Assembly (NCBI GenBank): GCA_035236585.1
Contig: CP141132.1
Span: forward strand, 23,519,445 to 23,583,444
Direction of reading: 5' to 3'
Origin: Warburgia ugandensis
Lineage: Eukaryota; Streptophyta; Magnoliopsida; Canellales; Canellaceae
DNA length: 64,000 bases
In this document: positions 60,308 to 64,000 of the stretch, one piece after another
Numbering within the stretch: position 1 is the first letter of the stretch
How the letters are laid out: every line of letters begins with the position of its first letter
Translations under genes and position numbers: made by a program
The notes under the pieces: model-generated
Databases searched by the model: none
What the model saw: only the letters and a program-made list of their open reading frames with translations
What the model was told of the DNA's origin: nothing

Positions 60308-61781
60308 TCCTTTTGACATATGTTTTGACCTCAATTCTCACTAGTATACATACAATCAGGATTAAAATTTTAAGGAAAAGAGAAAAACATGTCCCTCTTT
60401 AATATGTGAGTGGAATCAACAAAAACAAAAATATCTCACATATACTCATGAAGAATTTTTTTTTAATTGGGAGTTACTAAGGAAGTATTTTTACAAATCT
60501 CTTTAGAAAGGATGCAATTACCAAGAAATATAGGAATATAACACTATAATTCCCATCCATTCATATCCTCATCAATACTATATTCCTCCTAGAATCAATA
60601 GGACTTATACTAAAGTGAAAATTCTTTTCTACTTTTCTTTCTTTTCTATTTCAAAACTTTCAAAAAAAATTTTAAGAAATTTTATTTTCTTGATATTGAC
60701 ATCCTTTCTAACATTGCAACTTAAAGATATTTCTTCAATCATCTCTACTTATTTTTAAAGAAAGTAGGCGGCAACTAATTTCTATTGGGTTAGTATGGGT
60801 AAAGGTGATTTCGGGTTCACAAAAGAAATTAGCTTAAACTATAAGGCTCAACGGGTTGTGGTAAAAATATTTTTAGGTAGGCTTTATATCTCCATATTAA
60901 AAAAAAAGGATGGCCTAAAATAGTTCCAAGATTTCATATAGCATATCAGATTCAAGAAACTTCTAGATTATTAAGGATAATACTCAAACAATAACTTTTG
61001 GAATAAAATATTTTGGGATCAAATATGAATTGTCTGCTGAAGAAAAATGGAATATATATAAACTTCTCATAAAGAATGAATGGCTTTAAAACTCACATGG
61101 GTTACAAGTCTCCATCAATTTTCTTCAAGATCACTATAGTTATAACAAGTTATCAATTTAGACTATACACATGTAATTGTGTGTAAAAGTGATATATGAT
61201 TAGCTTCCATTAATTTGTTTAGAAAATAAGTAAAGTAATGAACTAATCATGTGCAAATCTATTGATAAGATAAAATTAGAGAACTGAAATTTAGAAAATC
61301 CAATTCTCAGCATGGTATAATAACTCACCTAAAAACTCAAAAAACATTCTTTCTTTTCTTTAAAATTTTTAAAAACAAAGGAAAAACAACTATAAAAAGA
61401 TGAGAATTTACTTCCACACTCCCATCTAAATTAAACATTGTCCTCAATGTTTGAAATGTAGGATGATGACACAACACTTAGAAATAAAGAAATGGGTGAT
61501 GTAGAAAAGCAAGTGCTAAAAAACTATGGTACAAAAATATTACTAAAGGACACGGTCCACTCAATTTCTGGGTCCCAAATAAAAATTTAGCGGTGCTTCA
61601 CTAGTTTAGGACTAAATTTTCCTCCTCAAAATAGTGTAAGACTATTATGAAATATACAAACCATACATCAAAAGAATCCTAAAAACGAAAAAGGTATGCA
61701 CGTGGACCTTTAAAAAGTGTGCTACCATATCACTAGAGACACTCAGTATATATCATTGAAAAGTAGCGGGAGCATGGTCTC

Positions 61782-62060
61782 CTAGATGTGCATATTTGTG
61801 ATTGGATTGTAGAGTTTCCAACTCAATTTTTTGAGGTTCGATGGAGGATGGAATGGGATTGGACTCCCTTGGGTTAAATTCCTCAAAATGTGGTTTCTAG
61901 TTGTTTGTGTCCATGATTGGAGGGCATTAACTTCATCTACTAATGCTTCCTCATTAAATATATTGAGATAGGCCAAATAGGCCTCATGGGTTTGAAAAGG
62001 AAGATTTATTAAATTGATCTTGCACCATTGAATATATCGTGTTAACACTGCACAAGTCAC
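61782..62060 (-). pseudogene. element H pol linker remnant
   Basis: A minus-strand 92-residue frame with INLPFQTHEAYLAYLNIF, DEVNALQSW and GSPIPFHPPSNLKKLSWKL. It resembles the protease-RT linker of E and F in layout (DEVNA..., then a proline-rich stretch before KL). No catalytic domain is included. The frame may stay open by chance. Confidence 0.45.
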
Positions 62061-62640
62061 TAGGGATTAGGTTGTAGGTATATTAGATTACTTTAACAAA
62101 CCTTCTGGTTTCATTGTGTATTCAATGTGTATACAAGATAATATATGTATATATCTTTATATACAATAAAATATTTTTTTTTCTTTAAATACAATGAAGG
62201 AGTCTTTTTTGTATTTTTTCTATGTTTTTTTTTTTACTTTGAATACAATGAAAGGGTTTTCTTTTGTAAACAATGAAAGTTTTTTTTTTTTTTTTTTAAA
62301 CTAGACAAAGGAAACATAAATTAAAAAAATACAATCTAGCAATGAAGATGATGCACAATGAAAGGACACAAGACTGATCAATCCTACACTAGAGAAGGAA
62401 GAGAGAGCCAAAACTTAATTATGTTTTCCTACAAGTACATGGTAATAGTTAAGTGACCATTATTGTATAAATAACCCTCATTTAGTGTGATATTTGATAT
62501 ATTATATATTTTTAAGACATTATGTAAAAATTTATATGAAAATTATATCATTTGAAAATTTTATAATCTAACCACAAATCGATAAATTTTCAGGGTTAGA
62601 TGATGATTCGAGGTACATATGTGTAAAATTGAATGTTGTA
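62061..62640. other. T-rich low-complexity DNA, no gene
   Basis: A motif TACAATGAARG followed by a long T run appears at about 62192, 62242 and, as AACAATGAAAG, at 62269, giving a rough short tandem repeat. The rest is AT-rich with no recognisable domain. Confidence 0.5.
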
Positions 62641-62689
62641 TAGTACTCATTAAGTTGCTTTTTTGTTTTTTTTGTAGGTGGTAGATCAA

Positions 62690-62860
62690 GATCCATGCGG
62701 TTAAATCAAGCTAACCAACATCCTAGATCTCCAATAAAGTTTAGAGTCAAATGGATGGCTTAGACCAACTTGAGATTAATCTAGATGAATTATATCAAAA
62801 TCAAAAGCAATGATAGTGATTGGAACATTTGGAAGCACATGTCTAAGGAGTAAGACCTCT
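62690..62860 (-). mobile_element. LTR-start fragment related to the F 3' LTR, inverted
   Basis: The reverse complement aligns with 56800-56950. Shared words include TTCATCTA/TCATCTA, GGTCTAAGCCATCCATTT against GATCTAAACTATTCATTT, and GTTGGTTAGCTTGATTTAAC against GTTGTTTGGCTTGATCTAAC. I judge identity at about two thirds to three quarters by eye. It marks another old gypsy LTR in minus orientation; its limits are unknown. Confidence 0.45.
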
Positions 62861-63218
62861 GGTTTGCTAGGAGTGAGGTTTTCAATGTCTTTTTCAAGAA
62901 GGCTTTTGCTACCTTGGAAAAAAACACACTAAGATTCTTGGATGCTAGTGTGACATCTTTTAGAGTTTTTCCTACATGTTATTAAGCAGCTGGTTGAAAT
63001 GGGATGCAATTTCTTGATGTCTTTTACTTGACTACTTGTGATGTTTTGAAGACGGATGCTATCTTACTAGGTTGCTCTAATCTTTTGGGGACTATTTTTG
63101 TTGTTTTATGAAGCATCTGTTGATAAAAGAAGTGTTGAGGTGTGCTGCTAGTAGGTTGTTCTATTGCTTATTGGAGACACATAGTTATTGGTTTTATTGA
63201 CTCATCTATAGTTTGTGG
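62861..63218. other. unassigned DNA between LTR fragments
   Basis: No recognisable domain. A plus-strand stretch near 62880-62960 looks weakly protein-like but matches nothing I know. Confidence 0.4.
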
Positions 63219-64000
63219 TGTAGCCACTTTAATATTACTCTCAAGCCCACGAATCAAAGTACTATGATGTACATGATTGAGGTCGATCCTATGAGGAATC
63301 TCACAAATTTGTATGCAATTTAGTTTAATTTAGATGAATTATCCTAGCCAAAAGATTGGGTTGTGATTAATCTAAGAATTCAAATAACATGGAATTGGAA
63401 GCATGCATGAAATTAATCAAAAACTAAAACTAAGGAACTTTCTAAAACTAAATAATACTAATCTAACAAGGCAACTACCTTAACAATTGAATCTAAACAA
63501 GAACTCAACCTAATCAATGAAACAAAGTATTCAATATAAAGGAACAAGAATCAAAGTAGTGTTCTTGAAGCATGAAATGTTTACATGAAACATAGAGTGA
63601 AAAGTTTGCATGTAACAATAAGCTAGAAAACGTGTGCATGGCTTATGAAAGGGTGTACATGGTTTATGAAAGGGTGCATCGAAAAATTCACAAGGCATCA
63701 ACTAAACTAAACTAACACGCATAATGGTTTACTAAGAAATTAAGTAATAAAGGTGCGCATGGACATGGAAGCAAGAAATGCATGATTGAAAGGAAGTTAA
63801 GCATAGATCATTCAAAAGATAATTGCACATGATGCTAAGAGAGAAACATTGTTCATTACACTGAAAAGATTACAAACTTGTTGTGCCTCATAAATTAGAT
63901 ATTTAAATCAGAAACTTGTACAAATTATGGTGTGCAACATTAAAAAAAGAAATGAAATAAGAAATCTGGAATTTAAACTTCAATGCAATCCAACAACCTC
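63219..64000 (-). mobile_element. E-type LTR, minus strand, continues past the window
   Basis: Starts TGTAGCCACTTTAATATTAC and shares CACGAATCAAAGT, GAGGTCGATCCTATGAGGAA and following phrases with the E LTRs at 14897 and 47677. No good primer-binding site is visible on its left. It could be the 5' LTR of H or part of a further copy. Confidence 0.65.

Larger units (their letters stand above)
56981..62060 (-). mobile_element. element H: broken Athila-like relative of E, entered by A2
   Basis: On the minus strand an LTR start TGTGTTGAG (ending at plus-strand position 57177) is preceded by TGTTGGCTACAGGG as polypurine tract (57178-57190). The interior (57191-57559 and 60308-61780) matches the E tail: AAACATTGTCC near 61430 and ATAAGGCTCAACGGG near 60840 correspond to positions in 36160-36780. 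Only a short pol piece is left (61782-62060). The E-type LTR starting at 63219 may be its 5' LTR. Broken; too little coding remains to count breaks. Confidence 0.6.

Noticed and set aside
62880-62990. Weakly protein-like plus-strand stretch
   Set aside because: Short, matches no family I recognise and sits between LTR fragments.

Overview
The window reads as a repeat-dominated stretch of a flowering-plant nuclear genome. It is strongly AT-rich, almost every recognisable piece belongs to a Ty3/gypsy LTR retrotransposon, and microsatellites sit between and inside them. I found no host protein-coding gene, tRNA or rRNA that I can support. The species cannot be named from this sequence alone.

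Layout. 1-11.5 kb is old, mostly unassignable AT-rich DNA holding a clean solo LTR (A1, 3972-6676, duplication CCAAC), a degenerate 65-bp tandem repeat, a foldback sequence, microsatellites and the 3' end of a minus-strand LTR element (I). About 11.5-14.7 kb is a plus-strand LTR plus leader of a gypsy element (G). 14.9-50.3 kb is element E, a broken minus-strand Athila-like gypsy element carrying gag, protease, RT/RNase H and integrase traces. E has been entered twice. A solo LTR (D2, 40031-44175, duplication GAATT) lies in its pol region. A chromovirus remnant (D, 16973-34636) lies in its left LTR. D's own LTR received a solo LTR of the A family (A3, 20423-33173, duplication ATGTA), and A3 received a complete, non-coding, LARD-like element (B, 22729-32764, duplication ATAGG). 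The chain B in A3 in D in E is a four-element nest that can be read base by base from target-site duplications or homologous flanks; an outermost host element is possible but not proven.

50.3-57 kb is element F, a second broken Athila-like element on the plus strand, with gag, protease, RT, RNase H, integrase, polypurine tract and the start of a 3' LTR. 57-62 kb is element H, a broken minus-strand relative of E, entered by a third A-family solo LTR (A2, 57565-60302, duplication TGAAC). The right edge (63.2-64 kb) is the start of another E-type LTR in minus orientation, possibly the partner LTR of H.

The parts worth attention are structural. B's LTR is composite, carrying a second internal copy of its own 1-kb end, and its minisatellite copy number differs between the two LTRs. 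A-, B- and D-family LTRs each hold a short near-perfect hairpin about 0.4 kb from the LTR 3' end. The A/B LTRs also keep splice-donor-like and acceptor-like sequences at equivalent places. The youngest event appears to be B, whose two LTRs are nearly identical; the oldest are E, F, G and H, which are heavily decayed.
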